Made by a program: the position numbers and the translations under genes. From contig NC_135550.1 of the NCBI RefSeq assembly GCF_964340395.1, positions 15,200,408 to 15,264,407 of the forward strand: 64,000 nt of DNA, written 5' to 3'. Under the pieces are notes generated by a model. The model was not told the DNA's origin, did not search any database, and saw only the letters and a program-made list of their open reading frames with translations. The stretch is from Glandiceps talaboti. Lineage: Eukaryota > Hemichordata > Enteropneusta > Spengelidae. Shown in pieces: positions 41,176 through 59,896 of the stretch (positions are counted from its first letter, which is position 1; each line of letters starts with the position of its first letter).

Positions 41176-41346
41176 ACTTCCGATATGCGGACATGAAAGA
41201 AATGCTCTGTTTGTGTCGCCGTCACCAGAGGCCACCACCATGACTGTAGATGATGTCGACAGGCAAGACACTCAGTTGATTATTCTTGCCAGAGAGGGCA
41301 CTGTTTCACAAAATATTAAGGGTGAGCAAAACAAATCATTTTGATG
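41176..41346 (+). other. Possible exon, short open frame
   Basis: Open frame of about 57 codons reading SPSPEATTMTVDDVDRQDTQ, then LIILAREG, of soluble-protein composition unlike the flanking AT-rich DNA. A GGTGAGC donor-like site follows NIK near 41320. No family recognised. Confidence 0.2.
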
Positions 41347-42642
41347 TCGGAGTTGAAAATTTGGGTCGATCAGGTAATATGAAACAAAAAAAATAATAAG
41401 GTCACGGGACTCACTATATCGTCATAGTAAGGTGTCTGACATTATTAATAATTCTCTTATAAAAACAAGCCCTGATGTCTTTGATGTTTCTATGTAGTAC
41501 CTTAGTTTCAATATCTATTGTATATGAGACAGACTCTAAAAATGCTTTTGCTTTACATGAAGGAATAGGGAAAACCTAAACGGTACTAGTTTGTATTAAT
41601 TATGGTTAGGTCAAATAAAAAAAGTTGTTTGGTTCCGGTTACCCGACCCCCACCTAGTTTTTCATGACGACCCTAAACTTTTTTTTACATATTCAAGAAA
41701 AATAGTAATAAAATCGTGAAGTCTCACAAGAAATAGTGGATGCGGAAACTGACATCAACTTAAAAAAACAATATAAAACTGTTCTTCCAATCTGTAATGG
41801 CTGTACATCTGATAGGAAGAAATAAACAACACATAGACCATTTGGAAAACAATGGAAAACCTGAACTAGACACTCCCACATGAAAAAAAATATTTAATAA
41901 AATTAAAAAAAAATCTACCTACACCACCTATTTTAAAATTGAATGTAATGGGAACTACAATCTACACGTCAATTTTTTTTTTTACGCCTTATGATATGCT
42001 TGGCCTAATTATAGCTTAAAGCTACACTAGCTTACTTGAGGTATTAGTCTTTAAATCATTCAACTGACAATATTTTCACTGAAAATTGTTGAAATATCAG
42101 TAATCAGACATTATACATATCAATTTAGAGGTCTATTTTATCTATCAGCAGCACAGTAATAAGTTGAAATCATTATTCATTGGGGTGCTAAATTTTAGGT
42201 CTGGACCCAAAAATCAATTTGATAGGGTACATGTACATGTATATGGCACCATACTGTGTGAACTGCTACAATGTACACAGATGTGTTTACACATGGATGA
42301 TTCAATAGTGTTCATTATATCCGACAAAACAAATGTTCCAGTTCAAGTTGCAGGTACTGGTAGTGTAGCTTTAAAGGTCAGAAAATAATATCAACTATAC
42401 ATTTCCTTGACTGTGACAGGGTAGGGTGTTCATGATAGTGGCAACATACATGTTGTATTTTACCATGCAGGAGCCATTTTTAGAACAAAAAATATGGAAT
42501 ATATACTGTGGTCAATCTAAGTCATGACAATATGCATCTATGTCACTGGTTCTGCTGTGTTTGAAATATTAGTCAAAATGTTGAAAATTGCCATAACATT
42601 CCCCGATTTTTCTTGATATTACTGGCTCTGGTATAATGTTAT

Positions 42643-43180
42643 CCTTCAATATTTTTCTTCAGTCAGCTGGAAAATACTCATGACCTAAGGGTTGTCATTA
42701 CTTGCATATCGACTCGTAGTGACAAAGACTCCTTTGGAATAGGTAATGAGTATTTTCATATTTTCTGTATAAAATACTGGGGAATGACATCCAATAGTAA
42801 GAACCAAGAAGACTTAGTACCTCAAGTGTATCACAGATAACATACACCAAAATAGATATCATTCCCCTATAATTTTCCTTCATTCAGCCAAGGAAAATAT
42901 GAGTGACCTATGGGGCCTTGTCATTACGAGTCACTAGACGAGCAGTGGCAAACCCTTAGGTCATGAGTATTTTCCAGTTGAGTGACGGAAAATATTGGAA
43001 AATAATTATACTTAGTAACTTCTCAAGTATAATTTATGAAATATTGGGAAAAATAATGGCAATTTGGAACATTTTGACTCATATTTTAAGCACCACAAAA
43101 TAAGTGATGTGAACATGGGGTCGGATTGCCATGATGTAGAACAACCTCAATATCTAGGCTTGTACATGGTATAATATAAC
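42643..43180. repeat. Composite dispersed repeat, copy 2
   Basis: Two foldback blocks (42643-42780 and 42868-43003), both with the ATGACCTAAGG or CCTTAGGTCATGAGTATTTT wording of the 7.3 kb hairpin, then GGCAATTTGGAACATTTTGA at 43057 as in copy 1. Confidence 0.5.
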
Positions 43181-44260
43181 TAATATTAAGTTCAAATAGG
43201 TTCATTCACTGTGTAGATTCAACAACAAAACTTAATTTCGTCAATCAACAGTGCAATAAAATATCAGACTCTTCCAATATTTCAATGACTGACAGCTATC
43301 TTCATCTGGAAATGAGGTCATGACCCTAAAAAAGGTCACGACCTCAAGCCTGAGGTGGTGTAAGTGTTAGACACCTTGTACAAGATGGAAAATTTACGAC
43401 TACACGATTTGAGCTATATTTCTTTATAGTTTGGACACACTGCTTCTAGGGTGATTATATGTATACACTTGTACATGACTTTAATAGATGATTGATTAAC
43501 ATTCGTTAAGATGTTCACAAATCAACCATTCAATATCCATACGCTATAACCAACTTCCATTTAATCATGTCTCAGAAATATAAGTCTTAACATTTTGCTG
43601 TTATTTTGTTCATGAAAACTCAAATCAAGGTGCAGTTAAAATCAAGAAGGAGGAAACTAGGGTCAATGTACACACTTTTGAAATTTTAGAATCCAAATGT
43701 ATGGCCATTAATAAGTTGTAATAACTCTATAATAACTCTATGGGAAATAAATGATTGTTGATTTTCTTGGAAAACAAGAATGTAGACCACATAATTTATT
43801 ACTTTAGCTCAGAAGAATAAGGAACAAGATTTCACACAGCAAAAGTTTGGCAACATTTTAAGAACTTTGACGTTCAGTAAAATTTGTACCTGAGGTAAAA
43901 ATACAAAGTTGTGCCTTCACTCTATACAGGTTTTTAGAAATCACAAAAATTTTATGATATTGCTGTGGGATGAAAACAGCTGTTCTAAGTAACAAACATG
44001 GCATTGATCCATGATTGAAGGTGAAGTACTCTATACGTAGTAAGGGGACAGACAGGATTTCATACATCAACTTCAAGTCCAAATGATGGAAATAGGCTAT
44101 GAAATCAATAAAACTGGGAAATGTCCACTACAGTGTGAAACTAGTTGGAGGTTCAATTCATTTCTGTCCTTCAGCATCGTTACTCTGTTGTGACATGAAC
44201 TGAACAGAGGATATGCAAACATGTAGTTTTACAAGTTGAAAGAGTTTTAACTTTTTAATA

Positions 44261-44424
44261 CCTAAAGGCCAATACCAGATCAGGATTAAAATTGGGGCAT
44301 GAAAAAACTATTGTCTGGCAGAGCTGAAGATAACGTTGGTCCTGAACAAAAGAAGGCTTTGTATTTGGCTCCACTGATAAGATACAAATAATCCAAGACC
44401 ATGGGATTCCAGTATTGGGGTTTA
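44261..44424. mobile_element. TTAAAGG foldback element, copy C (inverted)
   Basis: Starts CTAAAGGCCAATACCAGATC. On the opposite strand it contains AGCTCTGCCAGACAATAG, matching copy B. The right end is less clear (GGGGTTTAACC). Confidence 0.5.
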
Positions 44425-45248
44425 ACCTGCTTGCAGTGCTTACTAAGGTACAATGTACATGTAGGTATTTAAATCTACTCAGAACAAAGTGACACACAAA
44501 GCTGTCCTGTAATTTCCATCTGTCTGTTTTATAAAATAGACACTATAACTTAAATATATGCAAACACGATATTATAACAGCCACAAGATACAAGATTCTC
44601 CCCTCCTGGTTTCTAAGCTAACTGACATGTACATGTATCACACTGGATATATATACGATGTATCCATGATATCATTGAACCCTCGTTATTGTAAAAACAA
44701 AAATGAAGTGTCTACTGACATGTGTGACCTTTGACATGGCCCCGAATTTGGCATGGCTATTTCCAATGTCTAGGTATGCAAAACACTTTGCCTCAGTATA
44801 TTGAATGCCAAAACTTTGAAAATATGTAGGGCCATTTGATAAATCATGTATTTCCAATTTACAATCCATGTGATTATATTCAGATTATGTTAGATTATGC
44901 AATCGACACTGAGAGCCTTCAGTATGGCTTGATTGGATCGTGTAATATGCATAATACATTGGCTGCTATGTTGACATGTGTAAATGACCGAACAAATGTG
45001 ATGTATTTACATTTGTTCTTCTTGATAATGAACTTTCAGTGATGTAAGCATTTTACATGTAGTTTCTAGAAAATTACATTTAGACATTGCAAGTGCCTCA
45101 TACAGAATCATGTGTTTGTAACATGTGGTGTTTGTAGTTGTACGTACGAACACTGCATACATGTCGCATCCATGTTATGGTGTAACGTGTGCAGCTTGTT
45201 AGGCTCATGTAGAATATTTCAGAATCATCATACTGTACACATACACGG

Positions 45249-45890
45249 TGACGGATCAACTCGTCCCAATTTCAATTCGTCCCATTTCACCTCGTCCCAA
45301 CTCTTTACAATATAATTTACCTGTGCATATATGAAATCAAAGCTAGTAGTACTCAGTTTGGAGGGTCTGTGGTATCTCGTATTCCACTAATGAAGTACCA
45401 CTTTTGCTGTAAACACATAATACTACAATACTTAGTTGCATTAACTAGGGAGAGGAGACACGTCTCCAAAACCCATACGCGCGGAAGTCGTAAGCCTGTC
45501 AGTCACTAATATTCTCCCTGGTTATTATCATTATTATTTCTTATTTGGATTGTAAACATTAAGTCCTAATGTGAAAAGTGATATTCCATGACTGAGGAAA
45601 GTTGTTATGCTAGTATAAGTTCTAGATCTATCAAACACTTAGCCAAAACCCACACCATTTTCTAGCTACGAAATGTTACATTTGCTATGCTTCAACTGCG
45701 CCAGGTTGGTAAAATCATGTAATTGTTTTGGTCCCCGTACTTCGAGTCCGTGTATCGTTTAGATTTATAAACGTTTACTAGTGTTGTTGGGGCGAGTTGA
45801 AAATGGGACGAGATAAAAATGGGGCGAGTTGAAAATGGGGCGAGTTGAAATGGGATGAGTTGAAATTGGGGCAAAGTGAATCGCAATCCA
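45249..45890. mobile_element. Foldback element with subrepeats in both ends
   Basis: The left end repeats a CAACTCGTCCCAATTTC unit about three times (45256-45302). The right end repeats the inverse GGGGCGAGTTGAAAATG about five times (45790-45876). Arms with internal tandem units are the hallmark of foldback-type elements. The unique interior of about 480 bases has no coding frame. Confidence 0.6.
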
Positions 45891-45891
45891 C

Positions 45892-45928
<37 letters not shown>

Positions 45929-45933
45929 TACAG
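45888..45933. repeat. ACATAC microsatellite
   Basis: Seven ACATAC units directly beside the right end of the foldback element. Confidence 0.9.
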
Positions 45934-46356
45934 CTTAATACAATTTGTATAAAATATAATTTCATATGCTGAAGCAATCATTTTCTAAGATAACTATCCT
46001 ATCTTTGTGCCAAAACATACGAAATTGAGATTGTAAAATTCAACATGGCATGCTGGTGACAGGCGCCTGTCTCCATCATGCCTTGCTGGTGACATGCATC
46101 TGTCACCAGACTTGGCCAAAAAAATAATGGGAACACGAACCATACACACAGTGTACATGTACAACAACAACTACAACCTAAACAAGACATCATTGCCTAC
46201 TTTGAATTTATGTACATTCTTATTTCTGTTGATTTGTATTTGAGCACAGTGACATTAGAACGCATCGCTCTGAGTCAGGTATTATAACAGTAACACCTTG
46301 TTGCACAGTGATTTGGTATTGTACAATGTACATGTACATGTATGGATGGCAGGTAC

Positions 46357-46528
46357 CTAGTGTTTTTAATCGATCACACAACTTCCTAATGTATCCGCGC
46401 CGCGGCTCCCCAAATGCCACACCAGACGGCTTCTTACTTAAGTTAGCATACTTACCACTCCAATATCTATTAAAGGATGCTATGACTGTCTCCAAAGTAT
46501 AAAAGCATGCATAGTACCGAGTATACAA
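46357..46528 (-). other. Possible exon or decayed coding island
   Basis: An open minus-strand frame reads ASFNRYWSGKYANLSKKPSG, then VAFGEPRRGYIRKLCDRLKT. It includes a CpG-rich stretch and strong donor-like GTAAGTATG inside, with a weaker G|GTACCT at the end. It has no ATG start and no sure homologue; the KPxG..R..IRK wording faintly recalls MTFR1-family N-termini. Weak evidence. Confidence 0.2.
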
Positions 46529-46820
46529 TCACAGAAAGGTGCTGTAATCCTGGAATTCTGCTTTTCACAGTTTGACCTCCATTTAGTTTTTGACCTTTGT
46601 GACGTTTGCTGTGCGCCCTCTAGAGAGAGTGGAGCTTGGATCATGGAGCTTGCTTGATGGAGGAGCTTCAAACTCATTTGGCGCCATCTACGGCTATCTA
46701 TTTTTTTTAGGTTTTGCTTTTGTTAAGTGAGTGTCACATGTGCGAATCACAATTGTCGATGACGAAAACAAATGAATATCGAAATGTTTATTCGAGAAAT
46801 CAGTTAGCGTATGCATTATC

Positions 46821-47179
46821 TGCAGTGACTGCAGTGCCAGTTGTATGTTTGTGCAGCACACAGTCCCCACTTTTGCGGCTCTAAGACGTAAATTGATGTA
46901 CAACTTTTTTAAACGTATCGAAAACAGTCAAAATAGTTTAATTGCAGCAGTGCTAAATTCCGATACAATCCTCTATTCGGGGATTCATAAACTGTATAGA
47001 GATTTGTTGTATTTTTAAATGCTTTTATTTGTTCATGTGTGTATTTGTCAGGTTGTCTTTTTAAAGTCTTACTTGTTTTAAATTGCCGTTTTTATGTATA
47101 GTTTTTTATCTATGGGATGTTTTTGAGCGTGTTTGCGTTCTTTTCTTTCCCGAAATAAATTTTAATAATAATAATAATT
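46821..47179 (+). mobile_element. 5'-truncated non-LTR retrotransposon (LINE) 3' end
   Basis: A 359-base insertion present in unit 1 only, flanked by the 6-base duplication ATTATC (46815-46820 and 47180-47185). The plus strand reads the last residues of an ORF2-like reverse-transcriptase protein (PTFAALRRKLMYNFFKRIEN, then NSQNSL and YRDLLYF before TAA). A short 3' UTR, AATAAA at about 47155 and an (AAT)n tail follow. The C-terminal wording is typical of CR1-type LINEs. The 5' truncation and target-site duplication show target-primed reverse transcription. Confidence 0.85.
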
Positions 47180-47180
47180 A

Positions 47181-47306
47181 TTATCGTTCATTTTCATCTC
47201 GATGCTTGGTGATGTGGTAGCAGTATATATGTCGACCTGGCTCTGGAAATATGTGTTCCCACTCAGAGAACCCGGATGGAGACTTGTTGGAGTTCTCGGT
47301 GCTCAT
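47181..47306 (-). CDS. Small conserved ORF or terminal exon, unit 1
   Basis: 41 codons plus stop, ATG at 47306, starting [12 protein letters not shown] and ending [11 protein letters not shown]. It is repeated in all three units at the same place downstream of the kinase-fold gene. Compared with units 2 and 3 it lacks four codons, an in-frame 12-base difference. A LINE inserted right after the stop codon; the duplicated target ATTATC restores the TAA. The frame is also open upstream of the ATG, so this may be the last exon of a longer transcript. No family recognised. Confidence 0.4.
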   Translation of the reverse strand: MSTENSNKSPSGFSEWEHIFPEPGRHIYCYHITKHRDENER

Positions 47307-47380
47307 ATCATTTTCTAGAGCTATGTGGTTCGAACTATACATAGCTACCGAATGATATATATTTCTTATTAAGTTTACAG

Positions 47381-47437
47381 ACAGACAGACAGACAGACAG
47401 ACAGCCAGCCAGACAGACAGACAGACAGGCAGGCAGG

Positions 47438-47476
<39 letters not shown>

Positions 47477-47490
47477 CCAGACAGACAGCC

Positions 47491-47573
<83 letters not shown>

Positions 47574-47588
47574 GACAGACAGAGAGGG
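47381..47588. repeat. CAGA microsatellite, unit 1
   Basis: About 50 CAGA units with CAGC interruptions. Homologous tracts at 52434-52550 and 56841-56912 differ in length and pattern. Confidence 0.95.
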
Positions 47589-47803
47589 GGCGATCACAAC
47601 TTGAGCTGAGGGAGGTAATAATAATAATAATAATAATATTAATGTTGTCTAGACATTTAGGGAGGTACAACATTAATCTAACACACACAACCACTGAATC
47701 AACTGAAAGAAGGCGATAAAACATCAGCTTATTTGATATATATATGGGAATTCTTCTTTAATATTTCTATCTTTTATTCAAAATATTCACAGTAATTTCT
47801 TAA

Positions 47804-50552
<2,749 letters not shown>

Positions 50553-52176
50553 AACGAGACAAACGAGACGTGGTTTACCCTTCGAACGTACATGCAACGC
50601 GATCTTGACGACTCATGGTTTACCCTCGAACGAAAGAACGAACGTACGATCGATGCGATTCCGACGCGAATATTCGTTTATTTGCCACAGAAAGGTTGCG
50701 AGGAAAACGAACAGAAATTTGCTGTGCCATGATCATATTCTTATGAGACGTTTTTTTGCGGAGGCGATGAATCTTTTATCGATCAGGTGATCAGCGTCGA
50801 TTAATATATATATACTCATAGATTTTAAAATCACGGACATTCAGAATTACAATGTATACCGTCCACTTCATTGAAACTTTATATTTATCCATAATCTTTG
50901 TCTATCTCCGGTTAAACAGTGTGTGTTTTTGTTTACCATTGGTAAGCTTACTGAAATGTCCTCTATACCATTATAATCCTAATTGATACCATGGCACAAG
51001 AAAAATTACCGTTGGCAGTTTAAAAATAAATATGTTATAACGTATCGTTTTTTACTCCATTTTTATTTTGTATCATGTATCATGTATCATGTATCATGTA
51101 TCATGTATGTGTCATGTGTCATGTGTCATGTATCATGTATCATGTATCATGTGTCATGTGTCATCAGATGGTGTATTTTCATATGTTACAATGATACTAG
51201 CACTGACGATCAAGTATACATTTCATTTACTCAAATCACTTACACTTACCATTGCTTAGAATATTGTTGTTTCCCTAAGGGAAATATAATATGAATTCAT
51301 CATGTGTATCAATGTGCACTCTCTACCAAAAGGTAGGGAAAGTATATTTAAGTCAAAACATTAGTAGATCTAGAGTGTAGACAAGGAATGGAACACAACA
51401 ATATTTATCTAAATAATACTACACGCGCCTTGATCAATATGTGCACAACAGCCTTCAGTTTGTCTGGATTGCAAAACGGGTTAGTTCGCACAATGTACCA
51501 TGTACAATTGGCCTGCAGCTGATATTTGGAAATGAAGAAAACAGAGTGTAATGAATTTAAACGAGTTGTTTTTCTATCTTCACCCTGAACCACAAGGGTA
51601 ATTATAGGATGACTCTTCGTAGACCTCCAAACTTCATATCAGTACTGTTGTCTTACGAAAAAGAGATCCTTTTTCCATACAAAAACGCAATGTCGGACCG
51701 GACACATATGCCCATGAATTTGTTGTTACTATTGGATGTGTTATGATTTTGAACCCTTTTATTTTCTCAGTTATAGTCGTGTACTCGGATTTGATATTTT
51801 ACCATCCTCAAGAAAAGTTCAACTTAATTTTTAAAATATAATATTTCGATGTATCAATATTAGAGAGAGCAAGGCGGTTTGAACTATTGCTGTTAAAGCG
51901 CACGCTTGCAATTGTTTAATAGTGAATTCAGACTTAATAGTCGACTGACTAAGTCATGGGATTCCTTCATCATATATATGCTAAACGTATGACGAATACA
52001 GAACATTTCACATGACTTTTTCCACCAATCATGAAGTTTGGAGAGCATAAACAAGACTTGTTAGTACATAAAATTTATATGTTTCTCAATTTCGAATTCT
52101 GTCACAAATATATTCCGGTTACAGATATTGTACATTTTTTCACCAAAAAGTCTATTCCTGAAAGCGAACATGAAAA
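50553..52176 (-). other. Upstream region of kinase-fold copy 1
   Basis: Conserved in units 2 (55413-56586) and 3 (59897-61140). The first 150 bases are CpG-rich and carry a direct repeat TGGTTTACCCT-CGAACG (50570s and 50616s). No further exon was proven. Units 2 and 3 share a deletion of about 30 bases after the repeat. Confidence 0.4.
51049..51411. mobile_element. Unit 1-specific insertion with a 7-bp tandem repeat
   Basis: Units 2 and 3 pass directly from ATCGTAAAA to ATACTACACG; unit 1 has about 360 extra bases here. They start T-rich and contain TATCATG/TGTCATG units from 51073 to about 51165. No coding frame, terminal inverted repeat or clear target duplication was found, so the mechanism is open. 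Confidence 0.55.
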
Positions 52177-52221
52177 AATGAATATCGAAATGTTTATTCG
52201 AGAAATCAGTTAGCGTATGCA

Positions 52222-52359
52222 TTATCGTTCACTTTCATCTCGATGCTTGGTGATGTGGTAGCAGTATATATGTCGACCTGGCTCTGGAAATATGTGTTCC
52301 CACTCCGAGAACTCCGAAATGGAGTTGGACGGGGAGTTGTTTGAGTTCTCGGTGCTCAT
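52222..52359 (-). CDS. Small conserved ORF or terminal exon, unit 2
   Basis: 45 codons plus stop, ATG at 52359, MSTENSNNSPSNSISEFSEW at the start and HRDESER at the end. An AATAAA poly(A) signal (minus strand) lies at 52198-52193, 24 bases after the stop, in the right place for a 3' end. It is 400 bases beyond the stop of the kinase-fold gene. Family unknown; the composition is polar, with no signal peptide or membrane segment. Confidence 0.4.
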   Translation of the reverse strand: MSTENSNNSPSNSISEFSEWEHIFPEPGRHIYCYHITKHRDESER

Positions 52360-52503
52360 ATCATTTTCTAGAGCTATGTGGTTCGAACTATACATAGCTA
52401 CCGAATGATATATATTTGTTATTAAGTTTACAAACAAACAAACAAACAGACAGACAGACAGACATACAGACAGACAGACAGACAGACATACAGACAGCCA
52501 GCC

Positions 52504-52550
<47 letters not shown>

Positions 52551-52767
52551 GCCATAGAGAGAGGGGGCGATCACAACTTGAGCTGAGGGAGGTAATAATA
52601 ATAATATTGATGCTATCTAGACATTTAGGGAGGTTCAACATTAATCTAACACACACAACTACTGAATCAACTGAAAGAAGGCGATGTAACATCAGCTTAT
52701 TTGATATATGGGAATTCTTCTTTAATATTTCTATCTTTTATTCAAAATATTCACAGTAATTTCTTAA

Positions 52768-55412
<2,645 letters not shown>

Positions 55413-56630
55413 AACGAGACAAACGAGACGTGGTTTACCCTTCGAACGTACATGCAACGCGATCTTGACGACTCGTGGTTTACCGTCGAACGAAAGAACG
55501 AAGGTACGATTCCGACGCGATGTGGAATATGCGAGGAAAACGAACAGAAATTTGCTGTGCCATGATCATATTCTTATGATGTTTTTTGCGGAGACTATGA
55601 ATCTTTTATCGATCAGGTGATCAGAGTCGATTAATATATATACTCATAGATTTTACAATCATGGACATTCAGAATTACAATGTATACCGTCCACTTCATT
55701 GAAACTTTAAATTTATCCATAATCTTTGTCTATCTCCGGTTAAACAGTGTGTGTTTTTGTTTACCATTGGTAAGCTTACTGAAATGTCCTCTAAGCTTAT
55801 ACCATTATAATCCTAATTGATACCATGGCACAAGAAAAATTACCGATGGCAGTTTAAAAATAAATGTTATAATACATCGTAAAATACTACACGTCCCTTG
55901 ATCAATATGTGCACAACAGCCTTCAGTTTGTCTGGATGGCAAAACAGGTTAGTCCACACCATGTACCATGTACAATTGGCCTGATATTTGGAAATGAAGA
56001 ACACAGAATGTAATAAATGTAAACGAGTTGTTTCTAAACCTTCATCCTGAACCACAAGGGTAATTATAGGATGACTCTTCGTAGACCTCCAAACTTCATA
56101 TCAGTACTGTTGTCGTACCAGATCTTACGAAAAAAGATATCCCTTTTTCATACAAAAACGCAATGTCGGACCGGACACATGCCCATGAATTTGTTGTTAC
56201 TATTGGATGTGTTATGATTTGGAACCCTTTTATTTTCTTACAGTTGTGCAGCGGAACTAGGATTTGATATTTTACCATCCTCAAGAAAGGTTCAACTTAA
56301 TTGTTAAAATATAAGATTTAGAGGTATCAGTGTACGCTTGAATTCAGACTTTAAGTTAATAGTTGACTCTAAGTCATGGGATTCCTTCATCATATATGCT
56401 AAACGTATGACGGATACAGAACATTTCACGTGACTTTTTCCACCAATCATGAAGTTTGGAGAGCATAGATAAGGCTTGTTAGTATATAACATTTATATGT
56501 TTCTCTATTTCCGTCACAGATATCCGGTTACAGATATTGCACATTTTTTCACCAAAAAGTCTATTCATGAAAGCGAACATGAAAAAATGAATATCGAAAT
56601 GTTTATTCGAGAAATCAGTTAGCGTATGCA

Positions 56631-56768
56631 TTATCGTTCATTTTCATCTCGATGCTTGGTGATGTGGTAGCAGTATATATGTCGACCTGGCTCTGGAAAT
56701 ATGTGTTCCCACTCAGGGAACTCCGAAATGGAGTTGGACGGAGAGTTGTTGGAGTTCTCGGTGCTCAT
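56631..56768 (-). CDS. Small conserved ORF or terminal exon, unit 3
   Basis: 45 codons plus stop, ATG at 56768. It differs from unit 2 by EFPEW for EFSEW and HRDENER for HRDESER. AATAAA (minus strand) is at 56607-56602. Reading-frame preservation in all three units, despite an indel, is the evidence for coding. Confidence 0.4.
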   Translation of the reverse strand: MSTENSNNSPSNSISEFPEWEHIFPEPGRHIYCYHITKHRDENER

Positions 56769-56872
56769 ATCATTTTCTAGAGCTATGTGGTTCGAACTAT
56801 ACATAGCTACCGAATGATATATATTTCTTATTAAGTTTACAGACAGCCAGACAGCCAGCCAGCCAGCCAGCC

Positions 56873-56911
<39 letters not shown>

Positions 56912-57122
56912 GAGGGGGCGATCACAACTTGAGCTGAGGGAGGTAATAATAATAATATTGATGTTGTCTAGACATTTAGGGAGCTACAACATTAATCTAA
57001 CACACACAACCACTGAATCAACTGAAAGAAGGTGATATAACATCAGCTTATTTGATATATGGCAATTCTTCTTTAATATTTCTATCTTTTATTCAAAATA
57101 TTCACAGTAATTTCTTATATAA

Positions 57123-59896
<2,774 letters not shown>

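Larger units (their letters stand above)
31904..46770. other. Gene-poor stretch
   Basis: AT-rich DNA with many TACATGTA palindromes, a C23 run at 34258-34280, and hairpins at 46051-46071 and 46086-46109 (CTGGTGACA-TGCATC-TGTCACCAG). Elements and doubtful exons are listed separately. Confidence 0.5.

Noticed and set aside
47325-47345. tRNA B-box-like GGTTCGAAC in each unit
   Set aside because: No A box or cloverleaf around it.
50553-50597. Start of kinase-fold copy 1 at 50597
   Set aside because: The codon there is TTG, with an in-frame TGA shortly upstream; the first ATG is at 50552. The same applies to copies 2 and 3.
51405-51593. Frame MVQGEDRKTTRL.., present in all three units
   Set aside because: Copies differ by length changes and different ends, and no splice sites or start link it to the gene; likely conserved only because the units are recent duplicates.
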